The translations under genes and the position numbers were made by a program. A stretch of DNA of 64,000 bases. It comes from Podaxis mareebaensis (Eukaryota; Basidiomycota; Agaricomycetes; Agaricales; Agaricaceae). The notes under the pieces were generated by a model. The model was not told the DNA's origin. It searched no databases and was given only the letters and a program-made list of their open reading frames with translations. Below, piece after piece: positions 35,720 to 47,857 of this stretch. The DNA lies in contig JAEUWP010000602.1 in NCBI GenBank assembly GCA_018524725.1, forward strand, positions 309,483 to 373,482, written 5' to 3'. Numbering within the stretch: the first letter of the stretch is position 1; each line of letters opens with the position of its first letter.

Positions 35720-36736
35720 TCAAACTAGGGACGTCTCCTCCCTACATCCTCCATCCATGAAGTTGATGAAACGAGTGCCAACCCGCTTGGCTTGTTCCTC
35801 CGAATGAGTTATCCAAATGAGGGCCTTCAATTCGCGTTCCTTAGATTTGACCTCTTGAGTCAAAAAATCTTCGACCATCGAAGATGATTGTGGGTCCAAG
35901 GCAGATGTGGGCTCTAAATATCACACCACAGAGACCCAAAAGTCATCTCACGTTCTAATCATTACCCAAGCCCGTTCAATAATATACTCACCGTCAAGTA
36001 ACAGCACCTCCGCCGTATCCAATGCGAGTGCAACGGCAAGCGCGATCCTCTGCGCCTCCCCTCCACTCAAGTTCGACCACTCCCGCTCCCACAACTCAGC
36101 CTCGACGCCCCACCGTCCCGCAACTTCTACTGCCCTCTTGAATACCTCATGCGGAGCAGCTTTTCCCGACTTCTCATTCTTGTGCGCTTTATACGATTTC
36201 AAATCTGACACAGAATACAGGAAGTCCCTTGGAGTGCCTGGGAGGAGGGACGGCCGCTGTGGGACGTAGAGGACCCTGGTCCGAAACGCAGGTATGCCTA
36301 TGGTTGGAAACGGTGAGAGATCATCGCCGGCTACGTTTGTTGATTCTTGCAAACCATGTGCCTGTGGAGTTCTTGAGAAAGAAAGCAAAAGCAGGGTCGA
36401 GATAGTCGGCGTCAGTATCGTTTATGAATTCTCTTCCTCGGTTGAAAAGTGGAGACTGTGGCTCCTCTCGTACCTCCCACGATACAATATCTTTCCCTTG
36501 TGGAGAACGAGATGGGCGATACACTTGAGTAATGTTGTTTTCCCAGATCCACTTTTTCCTTGGAGAACGACTATATCACCTAGTGGTTCGTTATTGTGAA
36601 CATCAATCAATGCCGGCACATAATCGCGCTTTCTGTACCCACCTTCGTTCACTACGAAGCTGATATCCTCGAAGAGGGGCTGTCCAGGAGAGACCTCACA
36701 GCCAATGCCACGTAGCTCAAGAACAGACTGAGACAT
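35720..36736 (-). CDS. Stand-alone ABC ATPase (YbbL/FetA-like nucleotide-binding domain)
   Basis: About 270 residues, essentially one ABC nucleotide-binding domain. It starts MSQSVLELRGIGCEV. Walker A is GKSGSGKTT, the Q-loop region is RVLYVPQRPSLLPGTP, the signature is NLSGGEAQRIALAVAL, Walker B plus D-loop is LLLDEPTSALD (restored by splicing at about 35900-35990), and the H-loop is IWITHSEEQ. There are no membrane segments. The order and loops resemble bacterial YbbL/FetA export ATPases, whose partner is a separate permease. No permease gene lies nearby. All ATPase motifs are intact. The substrate is unknown. Confidence 0.86.
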
Positions 36737-36994
36737 GTTCGCTGTCAATGGAAGAGAAGGTAAAAGTAAGGTAGGGCATGGTGGCACCGGTCGAAATCTC
36801 GAATTCGGCTCATCGACTTGTCAAATATGCGCGTGACGTCATTGTAATTTTCCCAAGTCATGGTACATCCCTCTTCTCTGTACATTCCTAACATGCAAAT
36901 CATAAAAGCCATAGGCATACCAGCCAAAAGCCGACAACGTCCATTATGTATGAGTAGAGGGATATTATTCTAGATGAAATAGATTATGCTATAA

Positions 36995-38273
36995 TCAAGG
37001 CTGGGGAGGGAGGCCCATCTCCTCGGGGGTCAAGCTAGAGCTCTCAATCATCACACCAACGCCAACTTTCGCAGCGTTCTGTGGAACGAAGTAGATGCAA
37101 TTAGAAGTGAGAATAAATGTCGGGGAAGCATGGCGTACCTTGAAGTGATCAATTTCACCCGAGACTAGGAAGGCGAACGTAGGTGTGAAGCGCTGTTCGA
37201 GAAGTGCCGACACTTTGCCGGTAGAGTCGAGTTGCGCACGGAAGGTAGCCAATCTCAAGTCATATTTCGCGCCAAGCGTGGCAATGGCATCGCGCCGAGT
37301 CGGCATAGCAATAAGCTGTAAATCAGCGGCTACCTCTACCTTCTCGCTCAACTTCTGCCAGTAAGTGGCCTGGAGGACACCAGATGGCTGCAGCTGAGCG
37401 GTTGCAATCCAGTTCTTGTCGTTGCTTGTATACTTCGCAAGGTAGGAAGAGCTAACTTCTGACAACTCGGGGTTGGGGCGTTGCCAGAGGGTTTCGATAC
37501 CCAATGCAAGATTTTTGGTAAAGGATTGGAGGTAGCTGCCGACGTAGATGCCAGTGAGGTCGGCAGGAGAAGGGTTGATTGCCTTGACATTCAAGTTGAA
37601 ATCTCGACCCTGATAGTCATGTTCCAACTGAATCATGTTTTGCCCCGCTTGTTGTGAGAACTACCAAAGTAAGTCAGGGACCACTTGTTGTTGAATAGCA
37701 TGAAAGCCTCACCTGCGCTTGGGCTTTTGTAACCTGATGTTCTGACCAGCCTTGGTTAAACCGGGCGTTCACGTTGCCTTCATGGTCGACGCCTCCTTGG
37801 AGGAACACCTAAGAATGTCTTGGTTAAGTCACAGGGTACGCACTGCGCAAAACGGCGCACCTTTTGGTTTGCGAAAATGGCACCAAAGTTATATGACGAT
37901 GGAAGTGTTTGGGAGCCCAATGCGAAGGAGTGGGTGACTTGGAAAAGAGGGTTCATGGACAGACTCTTCGTAAGGTCGGCGCGAGCACCATCGAACATGT
38001 AGTTGTTTAGGTGAGTGGCTGTTTTTAACGCAACGTGTCAGAATTGCAGCATTGACATTTCGGAAACTAAAGACACGCACACTTGACCTCCTTCTGGAGG
38101 TTTTCAACGGTTCCAGGATGGGGAAGTCCAAGGTCTGCCCGCCATTGGTTGAAACGGTCAATGGCGTTCCAAATTGGTGACACGGGGTTGAAATATGAGG
38201 GAACGACAGTGGGCTTTGGCGCAACCAGTGGTTCGACAGCAATGGGCTTTTCCGGAATAGAAGCAGAGGCCAT
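36995..38273 (-). CDS. TOM40: Tom40, mitochondrial outer-membrane import channel
   Basis: Beta-barrel pore of the TOM translocase. It starts MASASIPEKPIAVEPL. A Pro-rich leader leads to SYFNPVSPIWNAIDRFNQWRADLGLPHPG, the conserved N-terminal helix segment. Barrel strands follow: FDGARADLTKSLSMNPLFQVTHSF, YNFGAIFANQKVFLQGGVDHEGNVNARFNQGW, MIQLEHDYQGRDFNLNVKAINPSP, GIYVGSYLQSFTKNLALG, and FAFLVSGEIDHFK. The final strand is AAKVGVGVMIESSSL. It ends GLPPQP. The length of about 350 residues is typical. It is divergent from the first GT15 gene, with about 680 bp between starts. Confidence 0.95.
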
Positions 38274-38951
38274 GACGGAGGTAAGGAAAACTACTAAATA
38301 ATGCTACGATGGCAGGTCTGGAAGGAAAAACGAACCAAACAGACACAAAGTACGGGCCTCGGTCAAAAAATGGACAAGGCCTGCCCTGAGACTGGTGAGA
38401 ATATTTGTGCCTCAAAATAGTCCGCACAGGATCGCAAATAACAGCTCTTATTTCTCCTGTCGAATTGCTGCTCTACAGTTTTTAATGGTATGCTACGTAT
38501 TTTCTCTGCGGACATGTCTCGGTTCTCGCAAAACTATCGCCTGACAACGGCGCGCCACTAACACACTCCACTCCACCCGGACTTCTTCGGCGCTATGGCC
38601 GGCAAGTGCTGCCGGCGCTGCGCATTCTGGGGGTTAAAATTCTCCAGTAGGCGAGCGATTGTTGAGGGCTACTCGCTGAGTGTTATAGGGGCGGTGAGTA
38701 AACAGAATGAGCGCAGCACACTGCGTAAGCGGACTCCGGCGGCAATGTGATAACGGTGGAGTGTTTTGTTCGCACGAGAACATAGGATGATGGTTACTGA
38801 GTAGATGAAGTGAAACTCCACCTGTCTTATCCCGGAATCTCCTCTCCACGAACCTATCTCTGCGATGCTTCTGTCCAATTAAATATCACCACAGCTCTTC
38901 CCTTGGCCTTATCCCCGATCTTCCTCTTTCCCTCCTTCCTCCCCTCCCCTC
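38274..38951. other. Divergent intergenic region TOM40 / GT15 copy 1
   Basis: About 680 bp holding the promoters of both flanking genes. The short frames present match nothing, and I see no clear TATA box. Confidence 0.4.
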
Positions 38952-40860
38952 ATGGCTGGGTTCTCGCCCTTTGCCTCCAGTCCCCGGAGGTTCATCCTCA
39001 TCGTCCTCACCACCGTCGTACGTCAGCTCGGTCATATTTCTAACCCACTGCTTAGCCCGAACTAGGTTGCACTTCATTATGTCCTGAGCATGCTGCATTC
39101 GGATTACTCCCGTCTGGCCAACTTTTCGAACCTCAGTGAGAAGTGGCAACTCGCGCATAATAGAGTTTTCAACGCCACTGCCGCCTCCCTGCCTCCTCCG
39201 TTTCTCAACGACTCAGAACCGGTAACCACAACGGAAATAACCACGACCACTGAACTCGTTGAAGTGCCCGTCCCAGAACCTACGTTCGTTTACCCTCCAC
39301 CCCCAAAACGTGCAAATGCGACATTCGTTTTTCTATGCCGGAATTCTGACCTTGCGGGTGTCGTCTCGAGTATTCGGCAGATGGAGGATCGCTTCAACAG
39401 GCATTATGGATACCCCTGGGTTTTGTTGAATGAGGAGCCGTTCTCCGAAGAGTTCAAGGAGTGCGTCGTTTACGCTATGTCCACCTTCTTCACGTCTTAA
39501 AGTCGTTCTAGGCGTGTCCGAGTTCTAACGGACGCTCCCGTTCATTTTGGGCAGATTCCTCATGAGCACTGGTATCAGCCCGATTGGATCGACGAAGACC
39601 GTGCCCGAGCGGGTCGGTCACGCCTGATGGCACAAGGCATCATCTATGCTGGTGAGCTCCACCAGGGTACTGAAACATTCCGGTGCTGATGCTGATAATC
39701 TCTACAGGCAGTGTCCCGTAAGTCAATGATTCATGATCGCTGCTCCAAAACACAGCGCTCAACGTAATACCTTGGCTAGATACCGCAATATGTGTCGATT
39801 CAATTCTGGGGTGAGTACCCTCATCACCAGGCGGTGACAACATTCCGCTGAACGCTATCTTTAGTTCTTCTTCAAGCATGAACTCCTTCAACCGTATCGT
39901 TATTATTGGCGGTGAGCCACATGATGTCCTCATCCCTTGAGAAATCGTACTGATACGCCGTCTCCCAATTTAGAGTCGAGTAAGTTTTAATTTCCATGTC
40001 AACTAAAAATATTCCAACATGATGTTGACATGGACGCAATCGAAGGCCTGGCGTGCAATTTTTCTGCGACGTCACGTATGATCCATTCGTATTCATGCAG
40101 GAGAACAACAAGGTTTACAGTAAGTCCCTCTATGGCCCTTCGATGAACAGATTACAGGATGTTGACGCAATCACAGGCTTTACTATCTCCTTGGTAGAGT
40201 GGGAGCCGACAATTCCAACACTCTGGTCAACGGTGAAGGGTGAGAAAGTCATGTTCCCAGTCATCGCCGTTATCCCTAAAAGCAAAATAGAGTTTACCAA
40301 GAGGCACCCGGAGTACCTGGACCCGAACAACGCACTAAAGTTCGTGTCCGACAACGATGGCGCCGGGTATAATCTATGCCACTGTGGGTCTTGAACGCCA
40401 GTGTTTGACCTTCAGTCTAACTTTGTTATCTTAGTCTGGAGCAACTTCGAAATCGCCGACATGAACTTCTGGCGTGGTGAGGCGTATCAGGCGTTCTTTG
40501 ATTTTCTAGAGTCAAAAGGCGGTTTCTATTACGAGGTTAGTTGCCGTATTGTGAAGATAGTCATCAGGGTGCTGAAGAAGATTTTTCAGCGATGGGGAGA
40601 CGCACCCGTTCATAGCATTGCTGCATCGCTTTTTGCTTCGAAGGATCAAATACATTTCTTCCGCGACATTGGTTACCGCCATGACCCTTTCCAGCATTGT
40701 CCATCTGGAGAGGAATGGGCAAAAGGACGATGCTCGTGCGACCCCAAAGATTCTTTCGGTATGTTGGGTGATCCACCAGCGCGCTGTACTCCCCTGAACG
40801 CTTTTTTCAGATTACGCTCCCAACTCGTGTTTGCGTCGATTTGAGGCATTGTTTGCATAA
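38952..40860 (+). CDS. GT15 alpha-1,2-mannosyltransferase, tandem copy 1 (Kre2/Mnt1/Ktr family)
   Basis: Type II Golgi enzyme that adds alpha-1,2-mannose from GDP-mannose to O- and N-glycans. The short cytosolic tail and membrane anchor are MAGFSPFASSPRRFILIVLTTVALHYVLS. A Pro-rich stem and the GT15 domain follow: [88 protein letters not shown], and [15 protein letters not shown]. It ends CPSGEEW..DYAPNSCLRRFEALFA. The Glu in SNFEI corresponds to the residue discussed as catalytic in yeast Kre2. The VE of WRVEP comes from a 6-nt microexon at 39974-39979. The protein is about 400 residues. Confidence 0.94.
39974..39979 (+). other. 6-nt microexon of GT15 copy 1
   Basis: AGTCGA is flanked by an acceptor (AATTTAG) and a donor (GTAAGT). 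Introns of 62 nt (39912-39973) and 66 nt (39980-40045) surround it. Joining CG|AGTCGA|GCCT gives Arg-Val-Glu-Pro, the family motif. Skipping it keeps the frame and gives Arg-Pro. Confidence 0.8.
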
Positions 40861-41471
40861 CCGCCATGAAACGGAGGAGGACGATGTGGATTTGGCTGGC
40901 TACGCGTAGATGAATGGGCCGGGTTCCTCATAGACCTGTCTGTATCTATACAAAATAGGATTGCATCGTAATATTCTGCTTCTTGTAGGAGTTTTGTTAT
41001 TTATTTATACCATCTTCAATACAACTTCGTGGACATAACCTTCCTGGACAAAAGCGAATGAATACTCAGAGGAAATGGGCAGTGATGCCCGACCACAGAA
41101 AATGCGCAGCAGCTCAAAGGTCAGGTGGGACTGACGAGTGGCGAGTAACGAGGAACACAACAACAACTGCAGTGTAGTAGACAGGACCGATGAGAGTTCG
41201 CGTAATATTCTGGGGAAAATGAATACATAAAACATTGTGGGGGTGGAGGTGGCTAATCTGGCCAGGCACGAAAGCGCGGGAGAGAGCTAAGTTAGTTTAT
41301 AGTTGGGATCAACAAAGGCACGTGAGACATGATGGTAACAGTGCAGTCTCCAATCCCAGAGAACAAATTACCACACTCACCACTCACTCATCTTGCTTTC
41401 TCACTCTTTCTCCTTGCACATCCGTCTAGTGTCATTCCTCGAACTTGAGGGACACTCCTTATTTTGCAACC
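40861..41471. other. Spacer between the tandem GT15 genes
   Basis: About 610 bp with no supported gene. It contains the 3' end of copy 1 and the promoter of copy 2. Confidence 0.4.
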
Positions 41472-43594
41472 ATGATGACCACAATGCGATACGTCGTCCT
41501 GGTCCTGGTCATAATCGTGAGTTCGACCGCAATCCCCGACCGAATGGAGTTGTCCATGTTTTGGCACTTCACGTCCCTTGTCTGAGGCTCATTATTACTT
41601 GTAGATCAGTTTACACTACATTCTCAGTTTCTCGAATGAGGTGTATGGACAGGCAACGTCCTTGGAGAACCTCAAAAAGCACCTCGGAGGTGCAAACTAT
41701 GACCCTAACCCACCGTACAAGACACCGGTCCCCGACGAGTACTACCTGAAACAGAATCACACGTCGCCACAAGGACGGAAAGCGAATGCTGCCATAGTCA
41801 TCCTTGGTACGTCTGCGGGCGTGTGTGAAATCTTATTCGCATACGTGTCGCTAATGAACACTGACTGATGGCGATCAATTCTTACAGCTCGGAACGGTGA
41901 TATCAACGGCGTCGCGAGCAGTGTGAAACAGATGGAGGACAGGTTTAATAAGAAGTTTGGGTATGACTATGTGTTGTTGAATGACCAGCCGTTCGACGAG
42001 AGTTTCAAGAAGTATGTTCTCCTTTCCTCATGTCTTTTCTTGCCAAGGGGTTTCTCGGCTTGACGAGTGGGGCAGGTGCTGACATGTTCGGACTCTTGGT
42101 CTGTAGGCGTGTCGAGGAACTAACGGATTCGACGGTCAAATATGGCCTCATTCCGCGTGAAGACTGGGTCCAGCCAGACTGGATTGATGAAGAGAAGGCT
42201 GCAGATGCACGCAAAGCTATGGTCAAGAACAACGTTATTTATGGAGGTGAGTTTTGGGTTCAATCTTGGAATAGTGCTGATGCTTATAGTATCATACAGG
42301 CAGTGTCCCGTATGTTTGTTTCATGATATATTTGGGTTTCGTTCTCACCTCGACTCGGATAGGTATCGCAACATGTGCCGTTTCAACTCTGGAGTTCGTG
42401 ACATTTCCGTCTTGTCGGTGCTCAACTGACAGGGATCTAGTTCTTCTACAGGCAAGAAATCCTGAAACCGTACAGGTACTACTGGAGGTCTGTCTAGAGT
42501 TTGATCAATATCCCAGAGGGCATCCATTTCGACTAACGCGGCTTGAAATGCCTTTGGTCCAACAGAGTGGAGTGAGTATAATCTGTATCTCTTGACCTTT
42601 TGTAACTACCTAACACCTGCATTTCTTTTTTTTTTCCAAGACCCGACGTCAAATTCTTCTGTGACATCGACTACGACCCCTTCCTCATCATGCAGGATCA
42701 GAATAAGGTCTATGGTGAGAATGGAGATTTCTGCAGCTATGTGTGAGGTGTTCATGTTCTTGTGTTAAGGATTTACCATCTCGCTGTATGAGTATGAGGC
42801 GACTATTCCAACGCTCTGGAAGACGGTCAGAGGTGCGAAATTACCCAACCATTCCAATGCATTCAAGTATTCAATAATACCAATATCCAGAGTTCATGAA
42901 AGAAAACCCGCAATATATTGAACAAGGAAACGGGATGCAATTCTTGTCTGATGATGGAGGAAGCACTTACAACCGCTGCCACTGTATGTGCTTCTACAGC
43001 TCACCAGGTTCATATGCGAATATATGCTGACATAAAATTGATACAGTCTGGAGCAACTTTGAGATCGGTGACCTCGACTTCTGGAGAGGGGAAGCTTACT
43101 CCAAGTTCTTTGAGTACCTGGACAAGGCAGGAGGATTCTACTACGAGGTACATCGTTCACCCCTATTCTAGTTTTGTTCAGCAAATGCTCACAGCGATTT
43201 CAGCGTTGGGGAGATGCACCCGTGCACAGTATCGGTGCTGCCCTCTTTGCAAAGAAGGAGCAAATTGTAGGTCATTGTCCACAGAACTGCATAACCTGGT
43301 CTGACTCAGCCTTGTGACAAACAGCACTTTTTCAATGACATTGGTGAGTCCATTGCCATACTAAATAGACTGTCATTTATTTAAATATATCTCCTAGGCT
43401 ACCGTCATGAACCATTCCAACATTGTCCACAAGGCGAAGCCCACAAGAAGGGTAAATGCTGGTGTGACGAAAAGGACAACTTTGGTATGTTGCTTCTCTC
43501 CCCCCTTGTTTCGATTTGATTTGGATTGACACGTATTCACACAGATTATGAATGGTACTCGTGCCTGAATCGCTATGACAAGATGTTCTCCTGA
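41472..43594 (+). CDS. GT15 alpha-1,2-mannosyltransferase, tandem copy 2 (Kre2/Mnt1/Ktr family)
   Basis: This is the paralogue of copy 1, in the same orientation about 610 bp downstream. The membrane anchor is [23 protein letters not shown]. The domain runs through [105 protein letters not shown], and [38 protein letters not shown]. It ends [10 protein letters not shown]. Motif order and most intron positions match copy 1, so they arose by duplication. Their protein sequences have clearly diverged, which implies an old event. It also carries a 6-nt microexon, at 42566-42571. It converges on PIK1. Confidence 0.94.
42566..42571 (+). other. 6-nt microexon of GT15 copy 2
   Basis: AGTGGA is preceded by CAACAG and followed by GTGAGT. 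Introns of 78 nt (42488-42565) and 69 nt (42572-42640) surround it. Joining AG|AGTGGA|ACCC gives Arg-Val-Glu-Pro. Skipping it keeps the frame. Confidence 0.8.
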
Positions 43595-43941
43595 ACACAT
43601 ATAGACTGCTCAAAATGTATTCTAACCAGTTTCCTTCGGGCAATCTATATCCAGCACTATTTTCTCGCACCGGTGGTTGTTACCAATCCTTTGCTACAAG
43701 TGGACAGTAATAGTTCCGTGATGGACGGTCAGCTTATTGTTAGCCTTTCCCCGTAGTGCACAAGTCGCTGTCGTTATCTCGAGTCGTTATTGGTGCTTAC
43801 TGATGTACATTTGTCTTTTAATACTTGTTTCTTGCTTGAATTTATAGAGCGCTGAGATCGAGGAAATGAAGGTACCGTCAATTGGCGTGAGCGGCAGAAA
43901 GAATAATATACATGTTAACGATGAAGAAACATGTTGATTCT
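43595..43941. other. Convergent intergenic region GT15 copy 2 / PIK1
   Basis: About 350 AT-rich bases between two stop codons. No ORF is supported. It should hold both polyadenylation regions. Confidence 0.4.
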
Positions 43942-46900
43942 TTATAAAATGGATTGCGAATAATATTGATACTGTAAACTTTCTCAGTGTCCATAGGAAG
44001 GTGCGGAAGCAAACATACTCACAGAATCATACAATCTCGTCCAATTCGAACCCAAGGACGTGTCGATCAACCGGTCTACATACTCCCCAATTAACGAATG
44101 TGTCAAAGTAGGCTGGAATCTGTCCCTCAAATGTTGCGCCGTCTGTTCACCGTAGAGCGCGAAACATGGCAATGTCGAATCCTTCTGCATCAGTTCCACC
44201 AGCGCTAAAACCACACTTCAATAACAGTCAAGCTATACTATAAATGAGGCCACTCACTGATAATCCGATCGCAATGTTTTCTCGCAGCTTCGAACCCCTC
44301 CCTAAACAACCTCCTAAACTCGAGGAACGGCGCACCCGTTACACCGCCAAGAACTTCGATGTACTCTGGAGGCAACTTGAACGGTGCAGCCTCGAAGCCG
44401 ATGTTGCCTGGTGTGTTGCTGAGGATGAAACCAAAGTCGATGTGAATGAGATGACCGTCGCGGTCGAGCAGGATGTTGCCGTTATGCCTATCTTTGACTT
44501 GCAGGAGGAATGTGACGATTGAGTAGCCTGGAACACGGAGCGGGAATTGAGTAAGGATGACCATCAGTGATAGAATAGGGGCGTGCCTGCTAGGGACTTT
44601 GCAAAGTTGCGTTGGGCGCGAATGAATTTTGCAGAAGAGGGATCACCGTACGTCTGTGCGAGTTAGTTACGAGCATTATTGAAACATATATGGTCAACTT
44701 ACCGATTTGAAATGGTCCATAAGTGTAACATGTCCCAGCTTGCCTTGTGCCAACCGTTTCGCGTATTCTGCCTTCTTTATTGAATGTATCGAGACCGCGT
44801 CTGTGATTGTCTCTACTAGGCCGGACGTCGCCCCTAAGATCAGGATGCGGAAACTGGTTGCCACCACAGTCAGCAAGACCAATATCAACATCAACGGACA
44901 AGACGGGCTTACTATCGCACCCAACAGGGACAATTCTCCTCTACCCATATCCGTTGGAATTCTCGTATCAATTGGACAGCCAATTGTTCCTGTCTCAAAT
45001 CACCACCCGTTTTGACAATGACCGACACACAATCCCAATTCGCTAGCAGTCAATAGCAACAGAAAGAGCGACAGAAATGTCAATTTCAATGTCACTTGTA
45101 TCAGGCCACGTGGATCGTACCAAGATGGCCATAAGGCGATGCACCCTTTATCCTACTCTGGATGTCCTCCCAGTCAGCATTCGCTCTTATCAGAAACATC
45201 AAGGCGCATAAACGCACCTTCTTCGCAGCCCAACTCTCACTAAATACAACAGCAGACGGATCCGCCTTATTCAACTCGCGTCTAATAATCCCCTCATCCT
45301 CGGCTGTCTTCTCACCTCCTCCGAATTCTACACCTCTAATCCCCAGCCCAGCTCCAGCACTCCCACCGCCACCCCGACTAGACCGGTTCTCCTTCATCCG
45401 CTCCATCCGCTCCTCCTCCAACGCCAGCATCTCTTTCATAATCCTATCTCTGATCTGCTGTGCTTCAGCATGTTGTAGTCGCATCCGGCCCTGCGATGGA
45501 GTTGGCGTCATGGGGGGATGATGGTCTGGATGTGGTGACGTCGCGTCGTTGGAAGTAGTTGAGGAAGAACCGGTAAGCCAGCTTGTTCCTGGAATCCATG
45601 TTCCTCTACTTGTCGGTGCAGTTGTGTCTGGCGTTACGGGTACGGGGCCACCAATGGATGCAGAATGTGGTATAGGCATCGGTGACACCTGTTCCCGAAC
45701 CATATTCGCATTGAGCTGCGCAAGCATGATAGCGGCCGTCCGCATGCGTTCCGAGTAATCGTCTAACGAGAGGACACCGTGTCCATCATTAGATTGTCCC
45801 ATAGCCGGAGGTGCGGTGGTACCGTTCGATGTTTGGACGTTTCCGCTCCCACTTTGGCTCCTTCGCATGAACTGAGATCCCTTTGACTGTCCTGCTCCCT
45901 CCATACTTGGAGTAGAAGGCACCGAGGCGGACCATGCAGCCATATCTAGGTCCCTATTCTTCGGAGCCGGTGGTAATACGATTGATTCTGCCAGGTCAAG
46001 GTTGGCTGATCGTAAAGGTTGTTCAGAACCGTACAGCTGCTCAACAAGGTCAATTTCTTCTTCTGGGTTGTCCATGTCCGTTGGAGGGAAAGCACCGCCT
46101 GGTGTCGCCGTTGAGGGCGGGGATGTTTGGACGATGAGAGAAGGTGGAACCCTGGGGTTCGCAGCTGCGAGGTCGGCGTCGTCTGTATTCTGCTGCGGTT
46201 GTTGTTGCTGCTTAGACTTTCCACGACCGAAAGGAACAAGGTCCTTTGAAGCACCTTTTCGTTCGTTTTCCTTGGCCACGATTTTCCTTAAGACTTCCTT
46301 GTTCGCCCGCTTGGATGGATCGAAGTCGAGATCGTCGTGCAAAATTTCGATTAAAAGTAGATATGGTGCTCGTTCGGCTGAGTTGAGGACCACACTTTCG
46401 CCAGGAGGGATCCTAACTATTCGGTGATGGGGTTGGGGTATATTGCTAGGGCCGCAGGGAGCATCTGAAGAACCGCACCACATTGGCATACAAACCTAAG
46501 GGTGAATTGATAACTGACATGGAGCGAGAGATCAAAAAGACATACCTCTGCTGGTAATTTATGATTTAGGGCAGTGAGCTCTGCTCTGAGTGCACTCACG
46601 CGGGCAGGTTTTGGGACAATGAGGAGGCGATTACAGATGTTCTCGAGATCCAGGATAAATTGGATCTATTGATGGTGGTCAGTTCAGTCGACAACAAGTT
46701 GTACGGACGTACTTCTGAATGACAGTAGTGTCCCCGTAAAAGTAGAGTTTGGGCACGAACGTCATACTTTTCAAGTAGAGCATCAGCCGCGTTGGGAGCA
46801 GCGGATCGCGGTGGGGTTTTCAGCGCGGATAGGGAGGGTGAAGACTGATGTGGGACAGGTGGTAGCTCGGGATCCAGTTGACCAAGTGGATCTTCCGAAG

Positions 46901-47857
46901 CTCGCGAACGTCGGATCGAATGTAGGTGCAGGGGAAGAGCTGGTACAGTCTGGGCAGCGGCAATAGTGCGTCGTCGGGCTAACGGCGCACCTGGCCGTAC
47001 TCCTTCCTGATTGTCTGTTTGCCCTAAAAAGGCGGGAGATGATGAACCGCCGCTCTCCTCCACTCGCGGACTGTCAATGTCGTCTGCATCATCGTCCACA
47101 CCAACCGGCTCGATCGCCTTGGGTGGAGGTGCAACATCTGTCTCAATCATCTGCAAACTGCGCAATTCTCTCCCGTCGTCGTCAGCGCGACCTTGTTCAA
47201 TGGCGATCTGACCGGTAAAGTCGGCAAGGGCTGGCATGCCTGGTGTGGCTGCGAGAACGACACCGATACCAACAAGTGCGGGTTCGACATGGTGTCTGAC
47301 CTTTTTCCGAGAGAACGGGATGTAGGCAGATAATTTGGAGGAGGGATATGGGGAGGTGATTGGGTGTGGTAGATCATTGAATATTATCTCGTGACATTTA
47401 TGGAGGACGCGTTGACAGATGGTAAAGGACTGTGAGTGGCGGGTGGATGAGAGGTCGTGAAGGGATGATTGCATGAACCATAATGTCTGGCAATGGGTGA
47501 GATTGGAAGACGGGATGGTGAGCGGGCTCCAGACGCACGATCATTGCAATGTGGGTCGAACGCTGGGCTGTTTCGACAACAAAGACCTCGAGAGCCCGCG
47601 ACTTTGACGGACGGGTTACGAGCAGATGACTGGATTGGGGCACTGAATAAGGGATAAGCGCACAGGAGCAAAGAGGATCACCATATGAACCCCCAGACAT
47701 CATAAAGCTCGTGAACATCGAGTTCCCTGAGTCTGCGGGTGAGGTAGTATGTGATGCCGATGTTATCTGCATATATGAGGAGATATTTTAGGGCGACATG
47801 GAGAGAGAAGAAGGTGGGAGAGAGGAAAAGGCGGAGGAGGAGGGCATGCGATGTCAT
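43942..47857 (-). CDS. PIK1: Phosphatidylinositol 4-kinase III beta (Pik1)
   Basis: Makes PI4P at the Golgi, needed for secretion. The N-terminal lipid-kinase-unique region is seen in LLRLFLSPTFFSLHVALKYLL, DNIGITYYLTRRL and, after splicing, CHLLVTRPSKSRALEVF, then LWFMQSSLHDLSSTRHS. A long Ser/Pro-rich linker follows. The kinase domain shows IVRIPPGESVVLNSAERAPYLL, KTGGDLRQEQLA-type sequence, HVTLMDHFKS, the catalytic loop DRHNGNILLDRDGHLIHIDFG and PFKLPPEYIEVLGG. It ends YDSYQYYSQSIL, like other Pik1 C-termini. It is about 1,100 residues in roughly ten exons. The start MTSHALLLRL was chosen because it begins the conserved helix, although the frame is open upstream. It is head to head with OST3, 75 bp between starts. 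Confidence 0.95.

Noticed and set aside
39912..40045. A single 134-nt intron in GT15 copy 1 instead of two introns around a microexon
   Set aside because: It keeps the frame but loses the Val-Glu of WRVEP. Copy 2 has a matching 6-nt exon with good splice sites at the same phase, so the two-intron model is preferred, pending transcripts.
45162..46427. Several long + frames opposite the PIK1 linker
   Set aside because: They are shadows of the Ser/Pro-rich minus-strand exon, with no homology and no splice support.
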